64,000 nt of DNA from Microvelia longipes (lineage: Eukaryota; Arthropoda; Insecta; Hemiptera; Veliidae). Shown here piece by piece: positions 34,466 to 44,448 of this stretch. The position numbers were made by a program, and so were the translations under genes. The DNA lies in NCBI GenBank assembly GCA_018340805.1, contig JACMZG010001911.1, forward strand, positions 56,990,811 through 57,054,810. The letters run 5' to 3'. The stretch's first letter is position 1. Every line of letters begins with the position of its first letter. The notes under the pieces were generated by a model. It was given only the letters and a program-made list of their open reading frames with translations, did no database searches and was not told the DNA's origin.

Positions 34466-34941
34466 TTATTATCTACATTGACACAGTCACCACCGCAAGA
34501 CCTGACTCGTCAAAACATGAAGCTATATTATATTTTAAACATTATAGTCTGTAGAAGTTAGTAACGATAGTCTGCTCAAGAGCTCCTCCTGAATTTATAA
34601 TTGTAACTTAATTTTTCTTACCACTTATCTGGTTGCTGTTTCCTTGGACCAAGAACACTTCAAACTGTCATGTATAATATAGAAATTTTGGACATCTCTT
34701 GGAAAGTTTCTAAAATTCATTATGTCTATTGTATTGAGACCATATTACATTTCCTCTAAAATGAATTATAGTTCTTCTTTCTTCGTAGGACAATTAGGAT
34801 AGTTGTTTTGTATATCAGATTTTAGTCCTAACCAGCTTGACCTGTTGCGTAAAATAAAGTTCTAAGAACTATCTAAAATTACCCTAAATCCTGAAACCCA
34901 TCCTATTTACAATTTTTTAAAAACGCACACAAGTTATTCAG
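34466..34941. other. Unassigned DNA
   Basis: No feature recognised. Confidence 0.4.
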
Positions 34942-35369
34942 TAAATATTAAACTAATGCTAATAATTTAGGTGACACTTGGCATATATGTTAGTCTTATA
35001 CATAGCTGCATGCGTGCCAAATCTCAAACTGATTTCATAATTATTCGCGTTTTATGATTTTTCGAAATTTTCGCTGAATTATTATTGCGGGTTAATGACG
35101 TAATAAAAAAAATTATTTTCCGAATATACAACTACAGTGGTCAACTGATTTTTGAATGAAGTTTAAACTCTCTAGCATGAATACACTAGGAGCTACGATG
35201 ATAACAGACACACACATACACAGACAGACAACTTTGTGAAAACCACTCAGAAGTCCTTTAAATCACCTAAAACAGATAATTCCCGTTTTATCCCGGTTTC
35301 GGATTTTTCCGCAAAAACAATACTTTTCCTATATACCTACGGTATAAATGAGGAAAAGTAAAAATATAT
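34942..35369 (-). repeat. 5S-type repeat, 5' half
   Basis: Reverse-strand copy of the first half of the family. From right to left: ACTTTTCCTCATTTATACCG, AAGTATTGTTTTTGCGG, ACCGGGATAAAACGGG, a GTGT run, the TTGTATATTCGG block and a mutated TGACGTCAT (ATTACGTCATTAACCCGC near 35090), ending at the AGCATTAGTTTAAT block. The 5S-like half is absent. Confidence 0.8.
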
Positions 35370-36115
35370 TAGGAAAAATCAATTTTACCCCAAAAATAAC
35401 GTGGTTTTGATTTGCACAAAATATTCTATACTAATGCTAATTTTAGAACTTGTTAAAATAAAATAATTCATTCATTTTTTTACAAATATTAAACTATTGT
35501 GTTTTAATGCATAGTAGCAAAGCGGAACTGGATACTGTGCAACAAATACTATCTAGAACAAATACTATGACAACAACAAATACGACGAACAACAAATACT
35601 TTGATGTTCATTGTATTTATATTGTTTACTTAACCTTTACACCATATATTTGTTCCTTGTTCAATTCTATACTTTATGTTTACGTATTTAAATATATTTA
35701 TTTTATAATTTATCATTTCAATAATAACACTACCACTTTTGTTTGTATTTTATCCAATGTCAAGTGATATGAACGAGTTTAACCCACTTCAAGGTTTTGC
35801 GAGCTGAAGTGTCGAAAATTTTGTTGAATTAGCTTCCTACTTCCTAGAAGCGAATAAGAACATTTTGTCAGTATGATGCGTCTGTAAGAACAAGTTGTCA
35901 AAGTATGGTTGAAAGTTTATTTCGACCTTATTTTCTGTTTATATTTAATATAATTAATTTTGGTTTGTTGTTATTTAAAAGTAGTTTACAATACTTAATC
36001 GTCTATTGCAAAGAAAACGTGTCGCAAAGTGGCAGTAATGAGCTGGTTATTAAACGATAAATGGGTTTTAATAGGCTGAGCATATACGCATTTCCTTTGA
36101 AAAATCAAGAAAAAT
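35370..36115. other. Unassigned DNA with one short frame
   Basis: The open frame 35507-35767 (86 residues) is rich in Asn, Thr and Tyr and shows no domain. Nothing else recognised. Confidence 0.4.
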
Positions 36116-36124
36116 TAACTAACT

Positions 36125-36395
36125 ACCTAGTAGTAGTAGTAGTAATATGGGGGGAGTGGTAGTAACTACCAGGCAAATAGGGCTCGTTGTTGGGCCCTTT
36201 TTGCCAGCTCCCTAAGATAGTGTTCTATACTCCTTTTAATTTCAAGTTTAGGTATATATCATCTGATCTATACAGAAGAGCCGTGAATATCTATAGTTCC
36301 TCTCATACTTTTTTCAAGCAATCATACATATTTTCACCGACCCTTATAGTCTAGTGAAAACTAGGAACAACACGTGCCCTCAATCTTAAACCAAA
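36125..36395. repeat. Unnamed repeat, pair with 52716-52890
   Basis: Starts with an (AGT)n run (36128-36142). It shares three ordered blocks with 52716-52890: GGCCCTTTTTGC.AGCTCCCTAAG, ACAGAAGAG, and AACTAG.AACAACACGTG.CC. The trinucleotide run may be the tail of a retroelement lying on the reverse strand. No coding signal. Confidence 0.55.
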
Positions 36396-36717
36396 CCTCC
36401 ACACACTTTAAAACTAACTACCAAACTAACTACCTAAGAAGCAAGCAAGAAATGGCTCATTGCGAAAAAAGTATTCAAAAGGATTTGGCTGGCTTATATC
36501 ACTGAAATTATTTTTAGACGATCATCAAAGGAGTGGCATAGCTAACAGCTAACACATGTTTAATTTTCAATATCTTTGAGAATACAACGAACTTCTTAAT
36601 TTATTAACCAAAATTGCCTCCATTTCTGTCTACTATCGCCAGGAAATTTAGTGGCAAATTATTTTTTTTTTTAGCACAGTTCTAGTAACAGTGAAATAGA
36701 TTGGCTGTTTGCTTTGG
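36396..36717. other. Unassigned DNA
   Basis: No feature recognised. Confidence 0.4.
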
Positions 36718-37426
36718 AGGTATATAGAAAAAGTATTGAGTTTGCAAAGAAAACCCGAAACTAGGATGTCACCTAAATTATCCGTTTCAGTTCTCTTTAA
36801 GACCGCCTGAGTAGTTTTCTCAAAGTTGTCTGTTTGTATGTGTGGTTGTGTGTCTGTTATTATCGTACCTCCCTGAGTATTTATGCTAGATAGTTGAATC
36901 TTAGTACAAAAATCAGTCTATTGGTGTAGTTGTGCTATTCGGAAAATATTTTTTTACGACGTCATTAACCCGCAATAATGACTCAGCAAAATTTCGAAAA
37001 ATCATAAAAACGGGGGAAAATGTTGCGATCAATTTAAAATTATGCACGCATGTAGCTATGTATAAGACTGACGTATATGACAAGTTTCGTCTTATTATCA
37101 GCATTAGTTCAATTTTTATCAAACGACTTGTGTATGTTTTCAAAAAAAAATTCAATTTAGTTTAAGTTCGGTGCAAGTGAATACCTTTACGTAATAGATA
37201 AGTACACTAAGTTCCATTTCCATTTTGCTGGGAATGAAACGGATGTATTTACTATCTGAGAACGAGGGAATCCGAAAAGGTGTTGCAGTATAAATTTAAG
37301 AACGAGCGAATCCGAAAAGGTGTTGCAGTATAAATTTAAGAACGAGCGAATCCGAAAAGGTGTTGCAGTATAAATTTAAGAACAAGCGAAGCGAGTCCGA
37401 AGTGGGGAGGATGAGCGTATCCGATT
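36718..37426 (+). repeat. 5S-type repeat with amplified 3' block
   Basis: Family order is kept from AAGTATTGAGTTTGCAAAGA through GACGTCATTAACCCGC (36957) and ATTATCAGCATTAGTTCAAT. Most of the 5S-like block is deleted; only GCTGGGAATGAAACGGATG remains near 37227. Downstream the GAACGAGCGAATCCGAAAAG block has been tandemly amplified (37257-37390). Confidence 0.85.
37257..37390. repeat. 40-bp tandem repeat inside a 5S-type copy
   Basis: About 3.3 units of AAGAACGAGCGAATCCGAAA and AGGTGTTGCAGTATAAATTT, nearly identical to one another. This is a local amplification of the element's own 3' block. Confidence 0.92.
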
Positions 37427-37785
37427 CTTTAAATGTCATACCATGATTCATAATAACACACAATTATATTCCATCACTTAATTCGTATTTATAAAATAAA
37501 TAGTCTAACTCCTTACTTACGACTATTGATAAATGAATACTATTAGGTATCACTTATAATTAATGATATGTTAGCCAAGTGTCGAGAAAAATGTTTTTCA
37601 TTAACATGTCCTATGTTAATGCTTTTTGCATTGTGACAATGTCACATTGTTCGTTTATTAATATTTTATATTTCAAGGTTTTAATATCATTAAATTACAT
37701 AGGTGACAAAGTCCAAATAGTGTTACTTCTTGTTGTTTGTTATTATTTGTATATTAGTGTGTATTGTTGAGTGTACATATTTATT
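37427..37785. other. Unassigned DNA
   Basis: The open frame 37579-37770 has no recognisable domain. Confidence 0.4.
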
Positions 37786-37789
37786 ATTT

Positions 37790-38395
37790 TTATATTATGT
37801 ATGTATGTTATTATCTGTATAATATGTGTATATTTGTTATTATTGGGTATATTATCTGTATAATATGTATTATATTTGTTTATTATCTGTATAATATGTA
37901 TTATATTGTTTATTATTGGTATATTATTTGTATAATATGTATTATATTTGTTTATTATTGGGTATATTATTTGTATAATATGTATTATATTTGTTTATTA
38001 TATTATCTGTATAATATGTATTATTTGTTTATTATTGGTATATTATCTGTATAATATGTATTATATTTATTTATTATTGGCTATATTATCTGTATAATAT
38101 GTGTTATATCTGTTTATTATTGGGTATATTATCTGTATAATATGTATTATATTTATTTATTATTGGCTATATTATCTGTATAATATGTGTTATATTTGTT
38201 TATTATTGGGTATATTATCTGTATAATATGTATTATATTTGTTTATTATTGGGTATATTATTTGTATAATATGTATTATATTTGTTTATTATTGGGTAGG
38301 TATATTATCTGTATAATATGTATTATATTTGTTTATTATTGGCTATATTATCTGTATAATATGTGTTATATTTGTTTATTATTGGGTATATTATT
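37790..38395. repeat. 43-bp minisatellite, ~14 copies
   Basis: Units of TATTATCTGTATAATATGTA followed by TTATATTTGTTTATTATTGGGTA, with GGCTA and GTGTTATA variants shared between non-adjacent units. Tyr/Ile/Cys-rich open frames (37764-38054, 38187-38444) are translations of it and not genes. Confidence 0.96.
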
Positions 38396-38642
38396 GCGTA
38401 TTTTGTCAATTAGTCTTTTTAGCGAATTTCCAAAGAAACAATGAGTTATTGAGGTTGGTGTTATAAAAAGGGAGAAATGGTTTTCTGGGAGGAGTGGTTT
38501 TACGTATCTGTTATTTGATCACCTTCGACTATATAATCTATACTATAATATATAATCATTAACAATATATAATCAAATAAACAGTACAAGATTACAGTAA
38601 GTTACAAAACAATCAATGTGCGAAAACTCAAAAACGACCGCC

Positions 38643-38770
38643 TTATTATAACCTTGACTCACTCTTAGCAGAAGGTTTAATGAGGTTACGCAGAGCCCCT
38701 AATGCCCCAAAAAGATGTTTTAAGCTTCTCAACGTATTGAGATAGACTATGACTCCTTTAAATATGTAAG
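38643..38770 (+). mobile_element. MITE-A partial copy
   Basis: Matches the right third of the reference copy: TATAACCTTGACTCACTCTT, TAATGAGGTTACGCAGAGC, AAAAAGATGTTTTAAGC and TATTGAGATAGACTATGACT. The terminal repeat is eroded. Confidence 0.75.
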
Positions 38771-38784
38771 CGATTTTTAAACAT

Positions 38785-38890
38785 TCTAATAGAACAAATG
38801 CAGTATTGTTACACAATGTCTTGCTACATTTAACAAAGCCGGCTTTCGGTCTCACAGACCATCATCAGTGTCTGGAACAACAAAGTATAA
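38785..38890 (-). other. Hammerhead-like motif, best stem II
   Basis: On the reverse strand CACTGATGA (ending at 38862) is followed by T, then the perfect stem GGTCT-GTG-AGACC, then GAAA (38847-38844) and GCCGGCTTTGTT. This is the clearest CTGATGA-stem-GAAA layout in the window. The palindrome AAAGCCGGCTTT could form stem III. Stem I pairing is not evident, so activity is doubtful. Likely part of a Penelope-like terminal repeat. Confidence 0.5.
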
Positions 38891-39805
38891 TGACAGAGAC
38901 AAAAAAAAATAATATCTTTAAATATATTTAGTTTTCTATTAAGTAGCCAAACCATAAATAATGATTATTTTAAAAAATTCAATGTTAACCACGCGGGTAA
39001 ATTTGGAATTTGATGGCATATTTGCCATTAGATTTTGACAACATTGCTTTTTTTCTGTTTGCCAATGGACATAATGTGGAATAAAATAAATATTTTACTC
39101 GGATGATTTATAAAATAATATATTTTGGATCGTGTCAGCTATTAATTTTTTTATAATAAATTATAAATTTTGAGGAAAAAATATTTGAAATTGTTCTGTT
39201 ACAACGTATATTTATTTATTCTTTTAAAATGTTCAGTGACATGTCTTTACTTAGATTTTTTTCTTTTAAACTCTTTTATAAACGACTCAATTTTTCATTT
39301 AAAAATATTATTTTATTGCAAGAGAACTTAATAAAGATATAAGTCGTATATTTTACAATATTAATAACACTGACACTGGGTACTTTATTTTTGTTACACT
39401 TGACCGCTATAAAGGAGGTAGACTAAGACTACTAGCGCCGAACGGAGGTCAGATGAACTAAGTTAGGTATCGAGAGTGCAATGCTCTCGCCCTCGGTTGG
39501 CCATGACCTTCCAACAGTTCTCCGCTGTATAACTCTGCCTTCCTATACTAGTTAACAATCTCTACATAATTTTCATTTTACTAATACCTAAACACTGACG
39601 TATAAAGACTACACAATTTAGAAATAAATAACTTTTTTTTATCTCTTTTTATCCTTTAACTTATACATCTATTTTCATTTATTTTGATAAATTCTTGTTA
39701 TTATTTATTTGTTAATTCGTTTATTTAATGGTTTGTTCATTTATTTACTATTTTTTTTACTATTCATTTGTTTATTTCTTTAATTAGGTTGTTTATGTAT
39801 TAATT
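38891..39805. other. Unassigned DNA
   Basis: A GC-richer patch at 39405-39545 is the only departure from AT-rich sequence. No coding frame recognised. Confidence 0.4.
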
Positions 39806-40582
39806 ACTTTTCCTCATTTATACCGTAGGTACATTAGAAAAGTATTGTGTTTGCAACTAAATCCGAAACCGGGATGTCACCGGAATTATCCGTTTTAGGC
39901 ATTTTTAAGGCCTGCTGAGTGGTTAATGCAAATTTGTCTGTCTATATGTGTGCGTCTGTTTTCGTCGTAGCTCCCGGTGTATTTATACTAGAGAAATGAA
40001 ACTTTGCACAAAAATCAGTCTACCGCTGTAGTTGTGCTATTCGGTAATTTTTTTATGACGTCATTAACCCGAAATTTCGAAAAATCTTTAAGCACGGAAA
40101 AATGATGAGTTCCGATGATTGAAATTTGGAACACTTGTAACCATGTATATCACTATTATATTTGCTAAATTGTATCTTATTATCAGCAATAGTTCAATTT
40201 TTATCAGATAACTTGTGTATTTTTTTTTAATTATAAAAAAAAATAATCCGATTGAGGTAAAATTTGGTTCAAGTGCGTACCTACACGTAATACATAAGAA
40301 AAATAAATTTCGTTACAATACAACAAGTATATCCATGATTTTTGGTGGATCATACAAGTTATGCAGCATTTAGCGTGGTCAGCGCCTGGATAAATGATCA
40401 CTGGGAATGAAACGAATGTATTTACTATCTGAGGACGAGTGAAGTGAGTCCCATGACGTTTCCAGTATAAATTTAACGACTTGTATATTCTGAGCACGAG
40501 CGAAGCGAGTCCGAAGCTTGAATGAGCGTAGGGAATCCAATGTAATGAGAAATAGATCCGAGTTACCCCCTTCCCGATTTTT
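39806..40582 (+). repeat. 5S-type repeat, full-length copy
   Basis: The most complete copy, ~777 bp: ACTTTTCCTCATTTATACCG at the 5' end; ATGACGTCATTAACCCG at 40056; ATTATCAGCAATAGTTCAAT; and a 5S-rRNA-like block at 40331-40409. That block ends GCCTGGATAAATGATCACTG followed by GGAA, matching the 5S C-box region (TGGATGGGTGACC..CTGGGAA). Then come GAGCGAAGCGAGTCCGAAG near 40499 and the 3' end ATGTAATGAGAAA..CCCGATTTTT. The 5' ACTTTTCCTCAT and the 3' ATGAGGAAAAGT of other copies are inverted repeats of each other. The minus-strand frame 40794-40231 is spurious. Confidence 0.9.
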
Positions 40583-40613
40583 CTCTTAAATGTGTCTAAG
40601 GACATTACATGCA

Positions 40614-40621
40614 ATATATAT

Positions 40622-40676
<55 letters not shown>

Positions 40677-40697
40677 TTATAGATATTATATATATAT

Positions 40698-40743
<46 letters not shown>
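40614..40743. repeat. (TA)n microsatellite
   Basis: Two TA blocks separated by AAATTTATAGA, lying about 30 bp past the 5S-type copy. Confidence 0.96.
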
Positions 40744-40747
<4 letters not shown>

Positions 40748-41050
40748 CCATCGGTTGTATATATGATATTAGTATGTCCTAAAGATTTTATCACTCTTCA
40801 ATTGCGTCATCTAACAAATAGTCCAACATCTTAATTTTCTGATACAAATTTGCTAAATGAATTAAATTACTTTAATTGTCACCATAACAAAGCTAATCAG
40901 TGAGCATAAATTTTATTTTGAAATTAAGCCAAAGTAATTTATACAAGGGGTTAAATTAATTTAGTGTCATCAATTTAAAATGTGATTAATTATTATTTAT
41001 TTTACTTTTATAAATAATAAAAGTAAAAGTGAGGGAACTTAGTGATCAAG
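40744..41050. other. Unassigned AT-rich DNA
   Basis: No feature recognised. Confidence 0.4.
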
Positions 41051-41063
41051 AATATATATATAT

Positions 41064-41104
<41 letters not shown>
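41051..41104. repeat. (TA)n microsatellite
   Basis: TA array directly followed by a 5S-type fragment. Confidence 0.95.
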
Positions 41105-41108
<4 letters not shown>

Positions 41109-41192
41109 TATGAATATGTTTGACGTCATTAATCCACCATAATGATCCTATGTGATGAGGAAAAGTTCCGTGGTACCCTGTACCCGATTTTT
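41105..41192 (+). repeat. 5S-type repeat fragment with deletion
   Basis: TTGACGTCATTAATCC is joined directly to the family's 3' end, TGTGATGAGGAAAAGTTCC and GGTACCCTGTACCCGAT. Everything between is deleted. Confidence 0.75.
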
Positions 41193-41245
41193 TTAAATAA
41201 CTTTATAAAATTAGTTTAAATTTTATAAAAATAATTAATTAATTT

Positions 41246-42089
41246 TATAATATTTTAAAACCCACCTAGACCTAATAGAACCCTGGTTGAGAAAGTGGAG
41301 GATTAAGATAAATGAGCAGAAAAGTGTGCATGTCACCTTTACTCTCAGACATTCTATCTGTCCCCCAGTCTTCCTCAACCAGAGCCTAATCCCTCGAGCC
41401 ACATCCACCCGATATCTAGGACTTCATCTTGACAGCAAACTAACATGGGCACTACATACATCAACAAAACGAATAGAGACGAACAGACGATACAAACTGC
41501 TCCTAATTGACAAAAGATCTGAACTTCCCCTTTCCAACAAACTTCTACTTTATAAATCCATCCTCCAACCAACTTGGGCCTACGGAATTGAACTCTGGGG
41601 CTCAACAAAACCTTCCAATTCCTATAAAATCCAATCACTCCAATCCAAAATCCTCAGACAAATTACATCCTCTCCAGCTTATGTCTCTAACTTCACAATT
41701 CATAATGACCTTAACATCCCTTTTGTTCACGACCTAGCCCTTTCCAGATACTTAACCTTTCACAATTCACTTGAACTCCACTCCAATCCACTCGTACAAT
41801 CCTTATCATCCCGCCACATCCCTGATAACCCACCCAGAAGACTCAGAAGGCGCTGGCCTAGAGACCTCCTTGGCGCGCAATAAAATATAGAAATGCCCTC
41901 TGTCAACAGACAGTGGCACCTGGTAAAAGGAAAAAAAAACCAATCCCGCCAAGGAGTTCTACCAATGGGTAGCCTCTCCGTCAAGACAAACAAGCCACAA
42001 CAACCCTATCATCTCTGTTACTTATAGCATCTATGATGAGATAGAATGCAGTGTAACTAAAAAATAAATTAAAAAAAAATATAATATTT
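41246..42089 (+). mobile_element. 5'-truncated jockey-type LINE
   Basis: The element body (about 41256-42079) holds the last ~200 codons of a reverse transcriptase ORF, a ~165-bp 3' UTR and an A-rich tail. A possible 10-bp duplication, TATAATATTT (41246-41255 and 42080-42089), flanks it but is low in complexity. The body is markedly GC-richer than its surroundings and keeps an uninterrupted frame, suggesting a comparatively young insertion. Mobilisation is impossible without the missing 5' parts. Confidence 0.88.
41260..41883 (+). pseudogene. Jockey-type reverse transcriptase, C-terminal fragment
   Basis: The frame is open from the 5' truncation point (THLDLIEPWL, 41260 on) to a TAA at 41881-41883. 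Recognisable blocks: KWRIKINEQKSVHVTF, the post-catalytic 'KW.i.iN..Ks' segment (codons 10-25); TRYLGLHLDSKLTW (about 45-60); and LYKSILQPTWAYGIELWG with the following Q..ILR.I segment (about 95-130). This order is diagnostic of mobile-element jockey polymerases of arthropods. The YADD catalytic motif and the endonuclease lie upstream and are absent, so no activity is expected. The TTG at 41287 is not a meaningful start; the reading simply begins at the truncation. Confidence 0.92.
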
Positions 42090-42305
42090 ATTTATATAAT
42101 AATTTAGAGCTTAAAGGCAGCTTTTGTCTTGTAAAATTAAATTTGTTTTATTAGTTCGACATTTTAACTCTGTGGTGATATTATTTGTATAATAAAAACT
42201 TAAATGTCCGCCATATTTAGTTCACTTCAGTTCAATAATAATTTGTACTTCGTTTTATTCTTTAAGTCTACTTAAATAAAACTAGTTGTGATTTGTTCTT
42301 TAAGT
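42090..42305. other. Unassigned AT-rich DNA
   Basis: No feature recognised. Confidence 0.4.
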
Positions 42306-42790
42306 GCTTTATTTTTCGGACACAGGATGGGACGGAATAAAAACTTCACCAAACTACATCAAAACGATATTTCGCCTTTATTCAGGTCACAAGGCATATT
42401 CATGTTTAGTATTAGTCTCCATTGTTTTATGCTTTTTTATTTTTCGGACACAGGATGGGACGGAATAAAAACTTCACCAAACTACATCAAAACGATATTT
42501 CGCCTTTATTCAGGTCACAAGGCATATTCATGCAATACATGAATATGATGACATGAATATGCCTTGTGACCTGAATAAAGGCGAAATATCGTTTTGATGT
42601 AGTTTGGTGAAGTTTTTATTCCGTCCCATCCTGTGTCCGAAAAATAAAAAAGCATAAAACAATGGAGACTAATACTAAACATGAATATGCCTTGTGACCT
42701 GAATAAAGGCGAAATATCGTTTTGATGTAGTTTGGTGAAGTTTTTATTCCGTTTATTCCGTCCCATCCTGTGTCCGAAAAATAAAAAAGC
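42306..42790. repeat. Palindrome of tandem 128-bp units
   Basis: Two direct copies of a 128-bp unit (from 42311 and 42439) are followed, across a 20-bp centre (42533-42552), by two inverted copies (42553-42647 and 42680-42783). Each unit contains TTCGGACACAGGATGGGACG, CATCAAAACGATATTTCGCC and TTCAGGTCACAAGGCATATT. The copies are almost identical; the last has a 9-bp internal duplication (CCGTTTATT). In complement the unit reads CTGAATAAAGGCGAAATATC, resembling a decayed CTGANGA..GAAA motif. Tandem plus inverted terminal repeats are a known arrangement of Penelope-like elements, so this may be such a terminal cluster. Open frames here (42288-42542, 42799-42515) are repeat translations. Confidence 0.9.
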
Positions 42791-42817
42791 ATAAAACAAT
42801 GGAGACTAATACTAAAA

Positions 42818-42972
<155 letters not shown>

Positions 42973-43089
42973 TAGATCTTTTAGAAGCAAAGGTTTTTCA
43001 ATTTAAAAATTAATTTATAATTAATTAAGTTAAAATTAGCAGTGTTTAGTAGTAGTTTATTTATGTATGTTTATCAGTTGTTCGATAAA

Positions 43090-43350
43090 CTTGTCGCTTC
43101 CGTGGTCGAAGGTGTTAATGAGTTTTATGGATTATGAGTTAATGGATTTATTTTGCTGACCAAAGACAAAACGAAGGTCCGGGGTTCGCATTCCAGGTAA
43201 CGCTCTCAGTTTATATGAAGTTTGTTCAAATAAATTATCTCCAACTTTAGATTATACTTTGAGTTGCCACAGAAACGGTTTTCGTAGGGGTAATATACCC
43301 CTACGAAATTGTTGATACCTCTTCGTATCTTTTATATACCGCAAGGCTCT
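43090..43350 (+). mobile_element. SINE-1 copy, degraded
   Basis: A-box-like CTTCCGTGGTCGAAGGTG near 43098, B-box-like GGTCCGGGGTTCGCATTCC near 43176, then ACGCTCTCAGTTTATA as in the 7309 copy, ATTATCTCCAACTTTAGA and an altered 3' core with internal expansion. No target duplication recognised. Confidence 0.75.
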
Positions 43351-43877
43351 CTGTAGGGGCAATATAATTTTTTTACATCTTTTGTTCAGAAAATAATTAT
43401 ATTGTTAGTTAGTATGAAACTATATTTCAATTATGTTATTTAATTTAAATAGAAAAATTATTTTGTACTGATTATAAAGAAGAGTTTAAACTTTTAAGAA
43501 TCGCATTAAAAGGGATAAGGGGCAAAATTCTATCCTTGTTTTAAAGGCAGGGTGGTAGATTATATGCTACTCTTTTGGATCCAAACGAAATACGGGGGGG
43601 TATTGTGAGTGCGCGTGCGCAGACTAAAAAAGGAGATTCCCCCTTTAACGAAACTGAAGGTCAAGGACCCCCTTAATACACGTTCCCTATCCATCCCTCC
43701 CTCTATCATGCTTTATCTCTGTCTTTCTCTCTAAATATATTTATACCTTTCACAGTCTTCTATTTCAAAATTAAATACCTATTTCTCTATTGATTTTAGT
43801 AAATAAATGTTGCAATTCTTTCCATCTCTGGGTTTATTCTAACTTAGATATAGTTATATTTATTTATATACGTAATA
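43351..43877. other. Unassigned DNA
   Basis: A GC-richer patch at 43500-43690 contains no recognisable coding sequence. Confidence 0.4.
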
Positions 43878-44030
43878 AGCTAAGGTATGAAATGGGACTA
43901 CTTCAGGGAGCTGTTCTATCCCCTATACTATTCTTGATCTACTTTAAATGTTAAAAAACCAGGAGGAAGAAGCAAATAAACATTTTTTCTAGACGATACA
44001 ATAAGATGCATAAGACACCCTACTTCCTTA
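43878..44030 (+). mobile_element. LINE RT fragment, motifs B and C
   Basis: The forward frame at 43889 reads EMGLLQGAVLSPILFLIYF, the usual 'G.pQG..LSP.LF..Y' motif B of LINE polymerases. After a gap and frame change, FLDDTIRC at 43986-44009 corresponds to the FADD catalytic motif C, with A replaced by L. Intervening sequence is lost and the frame breaks, so this is a dead fragment. The clade cannot be determined. Confidence 0.75.
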
Positions 44031-44448
44031 TTTTTAGTTGTGTTTATAATTCTGTAAATGACAAATATAAATAGATTTCGTCTATGAGTTTCTAAGGATT
44101 TAAGTTGAGGTTTTTAAATCAATGTAAATAAACGAAATGAACTACTGTTTAATTTATTTTTAAGATGTAGTTATTTAATTTTAAATACATTAATGGATTG
44201 TTGAACTATTTAAAGATGTAAGAAAAGTGTTGAGAGACAAACATTCTAGATCTGAAAAGAAATTTTCTTTTGTTACGTCATGACGCATCTTTGAGTTATT
44301 TTAAGTAAAATAAATGTAAAGGTTTTCACTTCTATTACTGAGCAATTTGATTCGAACATTTACAATAGTAAAATTATTTGTAGTTTTTAGAGAGCTTATA
44401 GAGAGCTCAGATATTTTCGCACTACACTTTATAATGTGTCCATAATGT
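44031..44448. other. Unassigned AT-rich DNA
   Basis: May include further eroded LINE sequence up to about 44140. Otherwise nothing recognised. Confidence 0.35.

Noticed and set aside
37764..38444. Two long Tyr/Ile/Cys-rich frames resembling membrane proteins
   Set aside because: They translate the 43-bp minisatellite; frame length follows the repeat, not selection.
40231..40794. 187-residue minus-strand frame
   Set aside because: Half is (TA)n and half is antisense to a 5S-type repeat.
42288..42799. Two similar frames (84 and 94 residues) as paralogous genes
   Set aside because: They are the same repeat unit read from the two arms of a palindrome.
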